DNA of 41,182 bases from assembly GCA_030841185.1 (NCBI GenBank), contig JAVEDB010000024.1:1-41182 (forward strand), written 5' to 3'. The position numbers and the translations under genes are program-made. Of this stretch, positions 24,371-34,057 are shown one piece after another. Under the pieces are notes generated by a model that saw only the letters and a program-made list of their open reading frames with translations, searched no databases and was not told the DNA's origin. Positions within the stretch are counted from its first letter, which is position 1, and the number at the start of each line of letters is the position of its first letter. This DNA comes from Actinomycetota bacterium. Its GTDB lineage: Bacteria > Actinomycetota > Actinomycetes > JACCUZ01.

Positions 24371-24781
24371 TCAGTACTCGTCTTCCGCCGTGCGTTGCCG
24401 GCGAGGGGCGCGGCGCTCTACCCCGTCACCCAGGACGTACGACAGCGTCAGATGGTTCCACCCGCAGCCCTGGCACACCTCCACGACGTACACGCGGAAC
24501 TCGCCGTGCTCGCGGGCCATCGGCTCGAGCTCGGCGGTCGCCTTCACCCGTCCGGAGTACTGGCCGAGCTGCTCGCCGTAGACGTAGGTGACGTGGGTGA
24601 GCTTCGCGCGCCGACAGACCGGGCAGTCGCGGTCGGTCGCCTCGCCGTGGTGCTTGGCCGCCCGGAGCAGGTACGGGTGCGCGTCGCAGGCGTCGGCACT
24701 GGTCGCCGATCCGGTGAGCAGACCGGCCAGCGCGGACCGCCGCGCGAGGGAGTAGTCGATCACCGACCGCTGGGACCACAC
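24371..24781 (-). CDS. DUF5318-type zinc-ribbon protein
   Basis: 136 aa, no membrane segments. Two CxxC pairs (CPVCRRAKLTHVTYVYGEQLGQYSGR and CQGCGWNHLTLSYVLG) suggest a zinc ribbon. It corresponds to the small conserved actinobacterial protein always found between ponA and padR-ino1; function unknown. Its GTG at 24781 is 8 bases after TACGAT (leaderless-type promoter), divergent from padR. Confidence 0.85.
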   Translation of the reverse strand: MWSQRSVIDYSLARRSALAGLLTGSATSADACDAHPYLLRAAKHHGEATDRDCPVCRRAKLTHVTYVYGEQLGQYSGRVKATAELEPMAREHGEFRVYVVEVCQGCGWNHLTLSYVLGDGVERRAPRRQRTAEDEY

Positions 24782-24789
24782 GAGCGCAG

Positions 24790-24795
24790 ATCGTA
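24790..24795 (-). promoter_or_regulatory. Leaderless -10 for DUF5318-type gene
   Basis: TACGAT on the minus strand, 8 bases before the GTG. It sits back-to-back with the padR promoter. Confidence 0.5.
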
Positions 24796-24803
24796 CGGCG
24801 GAG

Positions 24804-24833
24804 TTGCGGGAACCGGCAGGGTCTGCCTATCGT
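24804..24833 (+). promoter_or_regulatory. padR-ino1 promoter
   Basis: TTGCGG and TATCGT separated by 18 bases, a reasonable housekeeping sigma promoter. The operator palindrome begins 3 bases after the -10, so a bound repressor would cover the transcription start. Confidence 0.55.
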
Positions 24834-24835
24834 TG

Positions 24836-24858
24836 CGATGTATCGGGGCGATACATCG
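24836..24858. promoter_or_regulatory. Palindromic operator, probably PadR
   Basis: CGATGTATCG-GGG-CGATACATCG: perfect 10-bp arms. It contains the ATGT...ACAT core typical of PadR-family sites. Position just downstream of the -10 fits autorepression of padR-ino1. Confidence 0.75.
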
Positions 24859-24919
24859 GACGACCACTCGACGCGACCCGTCGGCGAGTGAGGGGCCAGG
24901 CTTACAGAGAGGGGGACTC

Positions 24920-25573
24920 GTGAGCAAGCGCACCGGCGTACTCGAGTTCGCCGTTCTCGGCCTGCTGCACGAGACCCCGCTGCACGGCTACGAACTGCGC
25001 AAGCGGCTCAATGCCCTGCTCGGCGCCTTCCGCGCCTTCTCCTACGGGTCGCTCTATCCCTGTCTCAAGGACCTGCTCCGCACCGGCTGGATCGTCGAGG
25101 ACGTCGCCAGCGACGCTCCGGCAGCGCTCGCCGGGAAGCGGTCCAAGATCGTCTACAAGCTGACGGCCGAGGGCAAGGAGCGGTTCCAGGACCTGCTCGG
25201 CGAGTCCGGCCCGTCGGCCTGGGAGGACGAGAACTTCGGCGTCCACTTCGCGTTCTTCGGGCGCACCGATGCCGCGACCAGGCTGCGGATCCTCGAGGGA
25301 CGTCGCAGCCGGCTCGAGGAGCGGCTCGAAGGCTTCCGGGCAGCGCTCGCGCGGACCCGGGAACGGGTGGACACCTACACCCAGGAGCTTCAGCGGCACG
25401 GGCTCGAGTCGGTCGAGCGCGAGGTGCGCTGGCTGAACGAGCTGATCGACAGCGAACGGCAGACCGGTAGCGCAGCAGGGCAGCACAAGACCGTGCCTCC
25501 ACGGCAGAGAACGACCCAACCGGGCACGACCGGCGTTGCCGGTTCTCGTGGCCGGGCAACCAACGAGCACTAA
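24920..25573 (+). CDS. PadR family transcriptional regulator
   Basis: 217 aa. N-terminal winged helix: [43 protein letters not shown] and [18 protein letters not shown], then a C-terminal coiled-coil dimerisation region ([31 protein letters not shown]) and a Thr/Arg-rich tail. The GTG at 24920 follows a GGGGG Shine-Dalgarno; the longer ORF-track version is not supported. It ends 16 bases before ino1, so the two are co-transcribed. It probably represses the operon through the palindrome at 24836; the ligand could be linked to inositol or envelope state. Confidence 0.92.
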   Translation: MSKRTGVLEFAVLGLLHETPLHGYELRKRLNALLGAFRAFSYGSLYPCLKDLLRTGWIVEDVASDAPAALAGKRSKIVYKLTAEGKERFQDLLGESGPSAWEDENFGVHFAFFGRTDAATRLRILEGRRSRLEERLEGFRAALARTRERVDTYTQELQRHGLESVEREVRWLNELIDSERQTGSAAGQHKTVPPRQRTTQPGTTGVAGSRGRATNEH

Positions 25574-25589
25574 CCATGAGGAGCATCTG

Positions 25590-26669
25590 ATGGGTTCCGT
25601 ACGCGTAGCCATCGTCGGCGTCGGCAACTGTGCGTCGTCACTCGTCCAAGGTGTCGAGTACTACAAGGACGCCGACCCGGACGCACGGGTACCCGGCCTC
25701 ATGCACGTCCAGTTCGGGCCGTACCACGTCCGCGACATCACGTTCGTGGCCGCGTTCGACGTGGACGCCAAGAAGGTCGGCCAGGACCTCTCTGACGCCA
25801 TCGGCGCCAGCGAGAACAACACGATCAAGATTGCCGACGTGCCCCCCACCGGCACGATCGTGGCCCGCGGCCACACCCTCGACGGTCTCGGCAAGTACTA
25901 CCGGGAGACGATCACCGAGTCCGACGACGAGCCGGTCGACGTCGTCGCGATGCTTCGCGAGGCCGAGGCCGACGTCCTCGTCTGCTACCTGCCGGTGGGC
26001 TCCGACGCCGCCGCGAAGTACTACGCGCAGTGCGCGATCGACGCGGGGGTGGCCTTCGTCAACGCGCTGCCGGTCTTCATCGCCGGGACTCCCGAGTGGG
26101 CCAAGAAGTTCGAGGACGCCGGCGTCCCGATCGTGGGCGACGACATCAAGTCGCAGGTCGGCGCGACGATCACGCACCGCGTCCTGGCCAAGCTCTTCGA
26201 GGACCGCGGCGTGGTGCTGGACCGGACGTTCCAGCTCAACGTCGGCGGCAACATGGACTTCAAGAACATGCTCGAGCGCGACCGACTCGAGTCGAAGAAG
26301 ATCTCGAAGACGCAGGCCGTGACCTCCAACATGGAGCACGACATGGGCGCCCGCAACGTGCACATCGGCCCGTCGGACTACGTGCAGTGGCTCGACGACC
26401 GCAAGTGGGCCTACGTCCGTCTCGAGGGCCGCGCCTTCGGCGACGTGCCGCTGAACATGGAATACAAGCTCGAGGTCTGGGACTCGCCCAACTCGGCAGG
26501 GATCATCATCGACGCGGTGCGTGCGGCGAAGATCGCGCTCGACCGTGGTGTGGGCGGCCCGCTGACATCCGCGGCGTCCTACTTCATGAAGTCCCCGCCG
26601 GAGCAGTTCAGCGACGACGTCGCGGCCGCCAAGGTCGAGGCGTTCATCCGCGGAGACGTCGAGCGCTGA
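25590..26669 (+). CDS. ino1: Inositol-3-phosphate synthase
   Basis: 359 aa, the short actinobacterial form. NAD-binding start [20 protein letters not shown]; conserved blocks [39 protein letters not shown] and [10 protein letters not shown] with the catalytic lysines. It converts glucose-6-phosphate to inositol-1-phosphate, the precursor of phosphatidylinositol and mycothiol. ATG with GAGGAG upstream. Downstream of padR in a two-gene operon, ended by a strong 16-bp hairpin. Confidence 0.96.
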   Translation: MGSVRVAIVGVGNCASSLVQGVEYYKDADPDARVPGLMHVQFGPYHVRDITFVAAFDVDAKKVGQDLSDAIGASENNTIKIADVPPTGTIVARGHTLDGLGKYYRETITESDDEPVDVVAMLREAEADVLVCYLPVGSDAAAKYYAQCAIDAGVAFVNALPVFIAGTPEWAKKFEDAGVPIVGDDIKSQVGATITHRVLAKLFEDRGVVLDRTFQLNVGGNMDFKNMLERDRLESKKISKTQAVTSNMEHDMGARNVHIGPSDYVQWLDDRKWAYVRLEGRAFGDVPLNMEYKLEVWDSPNSAGIIIDAVRAAKIALDRGVGGPLTSAASYFMKSPPEQFSDDVAAAKVEAFIRGDVER

Positions 26670-26697
26670 CCCGCAAGCACCAACCCCAGCAACAGAC

Positions 26698-26746
26698 TGA
26701 AACGTTCGGCACCCGAAACCGCGCACGTCCGGTGCCGAACGTTTCA
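26698..26746 (+). terminator. 16-bp hairpin after ino1
   Basis: TGAAACGTTCGGCACC and its perfect reverse complement around a 17-base loop, 29 bases after the ino1 stop; followed by CTTT only. Almost certainly the terminator of padR-ino1. Confidence 0.85.
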
Positions 26747-26789
26747 CTTTGCGGGGGAATGCGGGCCGGGGAACCGTGCGGGCGCACCG

Positions 26790-26801
26790 TAGGCTGCGGC
26801 G
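26790..26801 (+). promoter_or_regulatory. Leaderless -10 for MFS gene
   Basis: TAGGCT, then GCGGCG, then the GTG start. No Shine-Dalgarno. Confidence 0.55.
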
Positions 26802-28100
26802 GTGTCTTTCGCCGGTGACCTGAAAGCTGTAGCCCGGCACCGCGACTTCCGGCGGCTCTACGTCACCCGGCTCACCTCGCAGGCCTCGGACGGCATGTTC
26901 CAGTCCGCGCTGGCCAGCCTGTTCTTCTTCTCCCCCGAGAAGCAGACGTCCGCGAGCAACGTCGCCGCGTCCTTCGCCACCTTGCTGCTCCCGTACTCCC
27001 TCGTCGGCCCGTTCGCCGGTGTGCTGCTCGACCGGTGGCGCCGCCGTCAGGTGCTCGTCGTCGCCAACCTGCTGCGGGCCGCGATGGTGACCGGCGTGGC
27101 CGTCCTCGTCTTTGCGGGGGTGTCCGGGCTGCCGCTGTACGCCGCGGTGCTGGCCTGTCTCAGCGTCAACCGGTTCTTCCTCTCTGGGCTGTCGGCGGCG
27201 CTTCCGCACGTCGTACAGCCGAACGAGCTCGTGATGGCCAACTCGGTGTCGACCACCAGCGGCACCATCGTGGCGATCAGCGGGGCGGGTGTCGGCTACC
27301 TGCTCAATCGGGTCGTCGGCGAGGGGAGCACGGCCGATGGGCGGGTCATCCTCGTCGCTGCCGCGATCTACCTGGGGGCGGCGGCGCTGGCGGCCCGGAT
27401 GGACCGGGACCTGCTCGGGCCGGACCTCGACACCGGCCCGCCCGAGACTCGCCAGGCCGTCCGCCACGTCGCGGCCGGCATGGTCGACGGAGCCCGCCAC
27501 GTGTGGGCGCACCGCCCGGCCGGGCATGCCCTCGCCGCCATCGGCGCGCACCGGTTCTTCTACGGCATCTCGACCATCACCGTGATCCTGCTGTTCCGCA
27601 GCTACTTCAACCTGCCCTCGGACGTCGACGGCGGCTTCGCCGGGTTGGCCGAGGTCTTCGCGGCGTCCGGGGCCGGCGTGCTGCTCGCGGCGGTCGTCAC
27701 CCCGGAGATCACCCATCGGATCCGCAAGGCGACCTGGATGACGGTCTGCTTCGCGCTGGCCGCCGCGATGGAGGCCGTGTACGTCGGGTGGCTCAACGAA
27801 GGGTTGGTGATCCTCGGGGCCTTCGTCGTCGGGATGGCGGCGCAGGGTTCGAAGATCTGCGTGGACACGATCGTGCAGGAGTCGATCGACGATGCCTACC
27901 GGGGGCGGGTGTTCTCGTTCTACGACGTCGTCTTCAACATCGCCTTCGTGTCGGCAGCGGTCTTCGCGGCGCTGACGCTCCCGGCCGACGGCAACTCACG
28001 GGTGGTGTTCGGGGTCATCAGTGCCGGTTACGCCGCGACCGCGTTGGTCTACGGCCGGATCAGCTCTCGGCGCACCCCGTCCTCCCTCTCCCGCAATTGA
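26802..28100 (+). CDS. MFS transporter
   Basis: 432 aa, about 12 membrane helices. Cytoplasmic start RDFRRLYVTRLTSQASDGMFQSALASLFFF, then the A-like loop GVLLDRWRRRQVLVVANLLRA of the major facilitator superfamily (DHA3-like exporters), and a second half with the signature region KATWMTVCFALAAAMEAVYVGW. Probably a proton-driven exporter; substrate unknown. An MFS gene between ino1 and pcnA also belongs to the conserved block. Its stop codon lies inside the palindromic element that separates it from the convergent pcnA. Confidence 0.9.
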   Translation: MSFAGDLKAVARHRDFRRLYVTRLTSQASDGMFQSALASLFFFSPEKQTSASNVAASFATLLLPYSLVGPFAGVLLDRWRRRQVLVVANLLRAAMVTGVAVLVFAGVSGLPLYAAVLACLSVNRFFLSGLSAALPHVVQPNELVMANSVSTTSGTIVAISGAGVGYLLNRVVGEGSTADGRVILVAAAIYLGAAALAARMDRDLLGPDLDTGPPETRQAVRHVAAGMVDGARHVWAHRPAGHALAAIGAHRFFYGISTITVILLFRSYFNLPSDVDGGFAGLAEVFAASGAGVLLAAVVTPEITHRIRKATWMTVCFALAAAMEAVYVGWLNEGLVILGAFVVGMAAQGSKICVDTIVQESIDDAYRGRVFSFYDVVFNIAFVSAAVFAALTLPADGNSRVVFGVISAGYAATALVYGRISSRRTPSSLSRN

Positions 28101-28183
28101 CCACGTGAGGTACCCCAGTGGGTGCGACAACACCCGTAGACGACTGTTGTCGCACCCACTCGACCACCCCACGTGGTCAATTG
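28094..28183. repeat. 90-bp nested palindrome at the MFS/pcnA convergent junction
   Basis: Outer arms CAATTGACCACGTG / CACGTGGTCAATTG (14 bp, perfect) and inner arms AGTGGGTGCGACAACA / TGTTGTCGCACCCACT (16 bp, perfect), separated by 9-base gaps on each side and a 12-base loop. The left outer arm includes the MFS stop codon; the right one ends 7 bases before the pcnA stop. It can serve as a bidirectional terminator. Confidence 0.95.
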
Positions 28184-28190
28184 GCGGAGG

Positions 28191-29705
28191 TCATGGCTGC
28201 TGGGTGGCCCACCAGGACCGGAGCTCGGTGACGGCCTCGTCGTGGGTCATCGGGCCCCGGTCGAGGCGCAGCTCCTTGAGGTGCCGCCACGCCTCACCCA
28301 CCAGCGGACCGGGCGGCAGCCCGAGGATCTCCATGATGGCGTTCCCGTCGAGGTCGGGCCGGATCGCGTCGAGCTCCTCCTGCTCGCGCAGCCGGGCGAT
28401 CCGCTCCTCCAGGTCGTCGTAGGCCCGCCGCAACGTCTCCGCGCGGCGGCGGTTGCGGGTGGTGCTGTCCGAGCGGGTCAGCTTGTGCAACCGGTCCAGC
28501 AACGGCCCCGCGTCCGCGACATAGCGGCGCACCGCCGAGTCGGTCCACGCACCGGTCCCGTAGCCGTGGAAGCGCAGGTGCAGCTCGACCAACCGGGCCA
28601 CCTGGTCGGTCACGTCCTTCGGGAAGCGCAGCGCCCGCATCCGGGCGGCGGTGAGCTTGGCTCCGACGACCTCGTGGTGGTGGAACGAGACGCCCCCGCC
28701 CGGCTCGAACCGCCGCGTCTTGGGCTTGCCGACGTCGTGCATCAGCGCCGCAAAGCGCAGCACGAAGTCCGGGGACGCGTCGGCATCCTCGAGTGAGATC
28801 GCCTGTTCGAGCACCGTCAGGGTGTGCTCGTAGACGTCCTTGTGGCGGTGGTGCTCGTCGATCTCGAGGGCGAGCCGCGGCAGCTCCGGCAGGACCTGCG
28901 CGGCGAGACCGGTGCTCACCATCAGGGCCAGCCCCGGTCGGGGGTCGGGGGAGCACACCAGCTTCACCAGCTCGTCGCGCACCCGCTCGGCCGACACGAT
29001 CGAGATGCGGTCGGCCATCGCGGTCATCGCCGCCACGACCGGCGGGTCCACGGCGAAGCCGAGCTGGGACGCGAACCTGGCCGCCCGCATCATCCGCAAC
29101 GGGTCGTCGCTGAACGAGTCCTCGGGCCGGCCGGGCGTCCGCAGCAACCGGCCAGAGAGGTCGGCCAGGCCGCCGTGCGGGTCGACGAAGGTCATCGCCG
29201 GCAGCGAGACGGCCATCGCGTTCACCGTGAAGTCGCGGCGCTCGAGGTCGTGCACGAGGGTGTCCCCGTACGTGACGTCGGGCTTGCGCGAGTCCGACCG
29301 GTAGACCTCGCTGCGGTAGGTCGTCACCTCGATGCGGTGCTCACCCTTGCGGGCCCCCACTGTGCCGAATGCGATCCCCACGTCCCAGTGCGCGTCCGCC
29401 CAGCCCTTGAGCACCTGCACGATCTGGTCCGGGCGCGCGTCGGTGGTGAAATCGAGGTCCTGCACCGGGCGGCCGAGCAGCGCATCGCGGACCGGGCCGC
29501 CCACCAGGGCCAGCTCGTGACCCGCCGCGGTGAACCTCGCGCCCAGCTCCGCGAGCACCGGCTCGACCCGCATCAGCTCCGCGAGCAGCCGCTGCTGGGC
29601 GGCCGACAACGCGCCGCTCGCAGCGGCGGTGGCACCGCGCTCGGCGGAGTCCGGGGGGTCGGCGGGCACGAGACGCAAGGGTACGGCGGTGGCCGGGCCG
29701 CTCAC
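28191..29705 (-). CDS. pcnA: CCA tRNA nucleotidyltransferase
   Basis: 504 aa. Class II nucleotidyltransferase head ([29 protein letters not shown]) with the DLD metal site; the [11 protein letters not shown] block and [17 protein letters not shown] follow; then an HD domain ([14 protein letters not shown]) and helical tail. It adds or repairs the 3' CCA of tRNAs; the HD domain may hydrolyse cyclic phosphates. GTG start, divergent from the Nudix gene 35 bases away. This pcnA-Nudix-DUF6049-murJ order is conserved in actinobacteria. Confidence 0.94.
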   Translation of the reverse strand: MSGPATAVPLRLVPADPPDSAERGATAAASGALSAAQQRLLAELMRVEPVLAELGARFTAAGHELALVGGPVRDALLGRPVQDLDFTTDARPDQIVQVLKGWADAHWDVGIAFGTVGARKGEHRIEVTTYRSEVYRSDSRKPDVTYGDTLVHDLERRDFTVNAMAVSLPAMTFVDPHGGLADLSGRLLRTPGRPEDSFSDDPLRMMRAARFASQLGFAVDPPVVAAMTAMADRISIVSAERVRDELVKLVCSPDPRPGLALMVSTGLAAQVLPELPRLALEIDEHHRHKDVYEHTLTVLEQAISLEDADASPDFVLRFAALMHDVGKPKTRRFEPGGGVSFHHHEVVGAKLTAARMRALRFPKDVTDQVARLVELHLRFHGYGTGAWTDSAVRRYVADAGPLLDRLHKLTRSDSTTRNRRRAETLRRAYDDLEERIARLREQEELDAIRPDLDGNAIMEILGLPPGPLVGEAWRHLKELRLDRGPMTHDEAVTELRSWWATQQP

Positions 29706-29728
29706 CGCTGGCCGCCCGAGGCCGTGGT

Positions 29729-29740
29729 TACCATCACCCG
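29729..29740 (+). promoter_or_regulatory. Leaderless -10 of the Nudix-murJ operon
   Basis: TACCAT, then CACCCG, then the GTG start of the Nudix gene. No Shine-Dalgarno. This would be the promoter for Nudix, DUF6049 and murJ, which are joined by overlaps. Confidence 0.55.
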
Positions 29741-30223
29741 GTGCCCCGCTCTCCGTCGTCGTCGCGCCGTCCGCGGCCGCGACGGACCCTGCGGAAGGTC
29801 GAGGAGACCTCGGCCGGGGGTCTCGTGGTCGACCGGACCGGCAGCGGCCCTCGGGCGGCGATCATCGGCCGGCTGGACCGGCGCGGCCGGCTGCTCTGGT
29901 CCCTTCCCAAGGGGCATCTGGAGGCGGGGGAGACGGCCGAGGACGCCGCCGTCCGGGAGGTGGAGGAGGAGACCGGTATCCGCGGCCGGGTCCTCGCACC
30001 GCTGGGCACGATCGACTACTGGTTCGTCGCGGAGGACCGGCGCATCCACAAGACGGTGCACCACTACCTGCTGGAGGCCTCCGGCGGCGAGCTCTCCGAC
30101 ACCGACATCGAGGTCGACGAGGTGGCCTGGGTGCCCCTCGACGAGCTGCGGGACCGGCTCGCCTACGCCGGCGAACGGCGGTTGGCGCAGACCGCAGCGG
30201 ACCTGCTCGCGGACTCGGCGTGA
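29741..30223 (+). CDS. Nudix hydrolase
   Basis: 160 aa. A basic N terminus ([14 protein letters not shown]), then the Nudix box [23 protein letters not shown], an exact Gx5Ex7REUxEExGU match. It hydrolyses a nucleoside diphosphate linked to another group; the mycobacterial neighbour in this position is called MutT4, but dinucleotide or damaged-nucleotide substrates cannot be chosen here. The stop overlaps the DUF6049 GTG (GTGA). First gene of the murJ operon. Confidence 0.92.
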   Translation: MPRSPSSSRRPRPRRTLRKVEETSAGGLVVDRTGSGPRAAIIGRLDRRGRLLWSLPKGHLEAGETAEDAAVREVEEETGIRGRVLAPLGTIDYWFVAEDRRIHKTVHHYLLEASGGELSDTDIEVDEVAWVPLDELRDRLAYAGERRLAQTAADLLADSA

Positions 30224-32361
30224 CCACCGCGCCGCCCGCCCGGACCACGCGCGGGCGGGCCCGGCGCTCGCGAGCAATCCGGACGCTGGTCGCCGCACCG
30301 CTGGCGCTGGTCGCCGTGCTCGCCGTACCCGCGCATGCCTCGGCGGCGGGGCCGCTGGCGACCGTGGTCGTCAGCAACCTGGACCCCGCCGTGGGTGTCC
30401 CGGGCGCCACCCTGCAGGCCACCGGAATGGTCCGGGCCGGCGGGACTGAGGCCCTGGACAACGTCGAGGTCCGGTTACGGCTCTCCCGTACGACGTTGAG
30501 CAGCCGCGGCGAGCTCGCTGCCGTCGCCGCGGGGCGCACCGCCAGCCGAGACGGCCTGGTGGTGGCCCGAGTCCGCCTGCCGGGGCGGATCTCCGCCGGT
30601 GGCGAGTCCGCATTCGAGGTGTCGACCCCGCTGGCGAAGGTCACGACCCTGCGGGACTTCGGCGTGTACGTGCTGAACATCGAGGTGATCGCCCGGCACC
30701 GGACCGGCTTCGGCCGAGTCGCCATCGTGCGGACCTTCCTGCCGTGGGTGCCGCAGACGCAGGACTTCAAGCCCACGTCCTTCGCCTGGATATGGCCACT
30801 GACCGCCGTGCCGTCCCGACTGCCCGACGGCACGTTCGTCGACGAGACGTTGGCGAATCAGATGGCGCCGGACGGCCGGCTCGGACGGCTGGCCGCGGCG
30901 GGCAGCGAGCTCGGCCAACGGCGCGCGCTGACGTGGGTCGTGGACCCGGCCCTGCTCGACTCCGCGAAGGACATGGGCAACGGCTACCAGGTTCGCGCCG
31001 CAGCCGGGCCGGGTGGCTCGGCGGGCACCGTCGACGGGACTGGCGCGGGCGCGGCCAACGAATGGCTGGACCTGCTCCGGTCGGCCAGCGGCGGCGCCGG
31101 CGTTCTCGCGCTGCCCTACGGCGACCCCGACGACGTCGCACTGCAGCACAACGGCCTGACCGCGGACCTGGTGACGGCGCGCGCGAAAGGCGCCGACATC
31201 GCGAGCTCGGTGCTCGGGCGCCAGGTCTCGGACGACGTGGCCTGGCCGGCCGACGGTTTTGCCGACGGTGCCAGCCTCACGGCATTCAAAGGCATGGGGA
31301 TGGACGCCGTCCTGCTCGACGGGCGGGCGATGCCACCCGAACTGGACCTGAGCTTCACACCCACCGGCAGAGCGGACGTGCGCACCGCCAACGGACCGCT
31401 GGCCGGGCTGCTCTTTGACGCAACGCTCACCCGCATCCTCTCGTCGACTGCACCGGAGACGGGGCTGCTGGCCGGTCAGCGCTTTCTCGCGGAAACCGCG
31501 ATGATCACCGCCGAGCTGCCGGCGGCCGGCTCCTCGCGCACCGTTCTCATCGCCCCGCCACGAAACTGGAACCCGCCGACCCAACTGCTGGACCGCATCG
31601 TCAAGGGCGCCGGGGACGCCCCATGGTTCGGCGAATCGTCGGTGACCGCCCTGCGAGCCGCGCCTCCGCCCGAGCTCGATCGGCTCCCGGTGCGCTATGC
31701 CACGTCGGTACGGCGGTACGAGTTGCCGGCCGCGTACCTCACGGCCATCCGCGACATGCACTCCCGGGTGGCCAACTTCGCCTCAGTGCTCACCGACCCC
31801 CAGGCGCTGGTCCCCGCCCTCGACGAGTCGCTGCTGATGCTGGAGTCGAGCTGGTGGCGCGGCCGCGGTGACCGGGTCAACCGTCTCGACGCGGTCCGGA
31901 GCAACCTGGCCGACCTCCGCTCGCAGGTGCACGTGCTCCCGGGCAGCTACACGTTCGGCAGCAAGTCCGGCACCATCCCGCTGACCATCTCCAACGGCCT
32001 CGACCAGCCGGTGCTCGTCAACATTGCCTTGACGCCGTTGCGGCTCGGCCTGACCATCGGCAACGTCCCGGCCGTCCGCATACCCGCCAAGAGCAAGCTG
32101 CAGATCGGCGTACCCGCCAAGGCCGTCGCCAACGGCGTCGTCCTGGTGGAGGCCCACCTGCTCACCCCGGACGGCGCCCCGTACGGACAGCCGGTGGAGC
32201 TGCGGGTGCGCGTCACCCAGTACGGCACGCTCGCCCTCGTGATCACCCTCGGCGCGGGCGGCGTGCTCGTCGCGGCGTCCGCGATCCGGCTCAGCCGCCG
32301 GGCCCACCTGGCCAGACATGCCCGGCCCGCCGAGCTGACCCACCCGGCGGAGCCCGCATGA
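30220..32361 (+). CDS. DUF6049 secreted/membrane-anchored protein
   Basis: 713 aa. Signal peptide after an Arg-rich start ([22 protein letters not shown]), a large exported domain rich in beta segments, and one C-terminal TM ([21 protein letters not shown]) with a short basic tail. It is the conserved partner between the Nudix gene and murJ in actinobacteria; function unknown, presumably in wall assembly. The GTG at 30220 is chosen for the GTGA overlap with the Nudix stop and because it gives the signal peptide. ATGA overlap with murJ at the end. Confidence 0.88.
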   Translation: MTTAPPARTTRGRARRSRAIRTLVAAPLALVAVLAVPAHASAAGPLATVVVSNLDPAVGVPGATLQATGMVRAGGTEALDNVEVRLRLSRTTLSSRGELAAVAAGRTASRDGLVVARVRLPGRISAGGESAFEVSTPLAKVTTLRDFGVYVLNIEVIARHRTGFGRVAIVRTFLPWVPQTQDFKPTSFAWIWPLTAVPSRLPDGTFVDETLANQMAPDGRLGRLAAAGSELGQRRALTWVVDPALLDSAKDMGNGYQVRAAAGPGGSAGTVDGTGAGAANEWLDLLRSASGGAGVLALPYGDPDDVALQHNGLTADLVTARAKGADIASSVLGRQVSDDVAWPADGFADGASLTAFKGMGMDAVLLDGRAMPPELDLSFTPTGRADVRTANGPLAGLLFDATLTRILSSTAPETGLLAGQRFLAETAMITAELPAAGSSRTVLIAPPRNWNPPTQLLDRIVKGAGDAPWFGESSVTALRAAPPPELDRLPVRYATSVRRYELPAAYLTAIRDMHSRVANFASVLTDPQALVPALDESLLMLESSWWRGRGDRVNRLDAVRSNLADLRSQVHVLPGSYTFGSKSGTIPLTISNGLDQPVLVNIALTPLRLGLTIGNVPAVRIPAKSKLQIGVPAKAVANGVVLVEAHLLTPDGAPYGQPVELRVRVTQYGTLALVITLGAGGVLVAASAIRLSRRAHLARHARPAELTHPAEPA

Positions 32362-33998
32362 CCGACCCCGGGGACACCTCGCCGACCGGCGGCCTGCTGC
32401 GGTCGAGCAGCGTCATGGCGATGGGGACGGTGTTCTCGCGCGCCCTGGGCTTCGTGCGCAGCGCGGTGCTCGCGGCGGCGATCGGCACCCAGCTCGTCGC
32501 AACGACCTTCAACGTCGCGAACACGGTGCCGAACATCATCTACATCCTGCTCGCCGGCGGCGTGCTGAACGCGGTCTTCGTGCCACAGCTCGTCCGCGCG
32601 ATGACCGACCACGACGGCGGGCGGGCGTACACCGACCGGTTGCTGACTCTCGCCGCCCTGGTGCTGCTCGCCATCACCGTGGTGGCGACGGCTGCGGCGC
32701 CGCTCGTCATCCGCCTCTACACCCCGGGTTCGTGGAGCGGCAGCGACGTGGCGACGGCGACGGCATTCGCGTTCTGGTGCCTGCCCCAGATCGCGTTCTA
32801 CGGGGCCTACACGATGCTCGGACAGGTGCTCAACGCGCGCGGCAGCTTCGGGCCGATGATGTGGGCGCCCATCCTGAACAACCTCGTCGCGATCGTCACC
32901 GGCCTCGTGTTCATCGCGTTCGTCACCGTCGACTTCGAGAACCCGGGTGCCCTCGGCGCCGGTGCCATCGCCCTGCTCGGCGCGGGCACCACAGCCGGGG
33001 TGGTCGTGCAGGCGCTGGTGCTGGTGCCGGTGCTGCGGCGGAGCGGGTTCCGCTACCGCCCCCGGTTCGACTTCCGCGGGACCGGCCTGGGCAAGGCACG
33101 TGAGCTCGCGAAGTGGTCGCTGCTGTTCGTGTTCGTCAACCAGATCGCGTACGCCGTGGTCGTCAACCTCGGGGCCCGCGTCGACAAGTCCGCCGCCGAG
33201 ACGATCGGCTACGGGGTCGGCTACACGGCGTACACGTATGCCTATCTCATCTTCATCCTGCCGCACTCGATCATCACCGTCTCCGTGGTGACCGCACTGC
33301 TGCCGCGGATGAGCGCGGCCGCCGCGGCCCGGGACCACGCCACCCTGCGCGCGGACCTGTCCACCGGCTGGCGGCTGACCGCGGTCGGCGTCATCGTGGC
33401 CGCCGCCGGGTACGTCGCGCTGGGGCCGGACCTCACCGGACTGCTGTACGCCGGCGCGGGGGACGACGGAGCCCGGTACATCGGGCTCGTGCTGGCGGCG
33501 TTCGGGGTCGGGCTGCCCGCGTTCTCCGCGCAGTACCTCGCGCTGCGCGGCTTCTACGCGCTGGAGGACACCCGGACCCCGTTCCTGCTCCAGGTCGGTA
33601 TCGCGTCGGCGAACGTGGTGCTCGCGCTTGCCGCGTACGTCGTGTTGCCGCTGCGCTGGAAGATCGTCGGGGTGGCCGCCGCCTACTCCCTGACCTACCT
33701 CGTGGGGCTCGCGGTCAGCAGCTACGTTCTGCGCCGACGGATCGGTGGTCTGGACGGGTCACGGGTCATCCGGACCTATGCCCGGCTCGTCGCGGCCGCC
33801 GTGCCCGCCGCCGCCGCGGCGTACGGCGTGTCCCACCTGGTCACGTCCAACGTCGGCGAGGGGGCGCGCGGGTCGCTGGTGGCACTGGCCCTCGGCGGCC
33901 TGGTGCTGATCGGCGGCTACCTGGGCCTGGCCCGGCTGCTGCACGTCGAGGAGCTGACCGCGCTCGTCGGGATGGTCCGCGGCCGGTCGCTGGGCTGA
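32358..33998 (+). CDS. murJ: Lipid II flippase MurJ (MviN)
   Basis: 546 aa, about 14 TM helices. The MurJ/MviN opening SSSVMAMGTVFSRALGFVRSAVLAAAIG and FNVANTVPNIIYILLAGGVLNAVFVPQLVRA is unmistakable; further on are WAPILNNLVAIVTGL and LPHSIITVSVVTALLPRMS. It moves lipid II across the membrane for peptidoglycan synthesis. In mycobacteria MurJ is fused to a C-terminal pseudokinase and an extracellular domain; here it stops after the membrane part and the pseudokinase is a separate gene 640 bases downstream. Confidence 0.95.
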   Translation: MTDPGDTSPTGGLLRSSSVMAMGTVFSRALGFVRSAVLAAAIGTQLVATTFNVANTVPNIIYILLAGGVLNAVFVPQLVRAMTDHDGGRAYTDRLLTLAALVLLAITVVATAAAPLVIRLYTPGSWSGSDVATATAFAFWCLPQIAFYGAYTMLGQVLNARGSFGPMMWAPILNNLVAIVTGLVFIAFVTVDFENPGALGAGAIALLGAGTTAGVVVQALVLVPVLRRSGFRYRPRFDFRGTGLGKARELAKWSLLFVFVNQIAYAVVVNLGARVDKSAAETIGYGVGYTAYTYAYLIFILPHSIITVSVVTALLPRMSAAAAARDHATLRADLSTGWRLTAVGVIVAAAGYVALGPDLTGLLYAGAGDDGARYIGLVLAAFGVGLPAFSAQYLALRGFYALEDTRTPFLLQVGIASANVVLALAAYVVLPLRWKIVGVAAAYSLTYLVGLAVSSYVLRRRIGGLDGSRVIRTYARLVAAAVPAAAAAYGVSHLVTSNVGEGARGSLVALALGGLVLIGGYLGLARLLHVEELTALVGMVRGRSLG

Positions 33999-34057
33999 CC
34001 CAACGCGTCGGCCGCTGGACCTCAAGCGGGAGCACCTCGGAGCCGACCTCTCTATCC

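Noticed and set aside
29530-30219. Extension of the DUF6049 ORF over pcnA and Nudix
   Set aside because: Wrong frame relative to both real genes; the GTGA overlap at 30220 and the signal peptide give the true start.
33113-34057. Extension of the 137-aa Tad-like ORF through murJ
   Set aside because: It is an Arg-rich shadow frame of murJ with no domain content.
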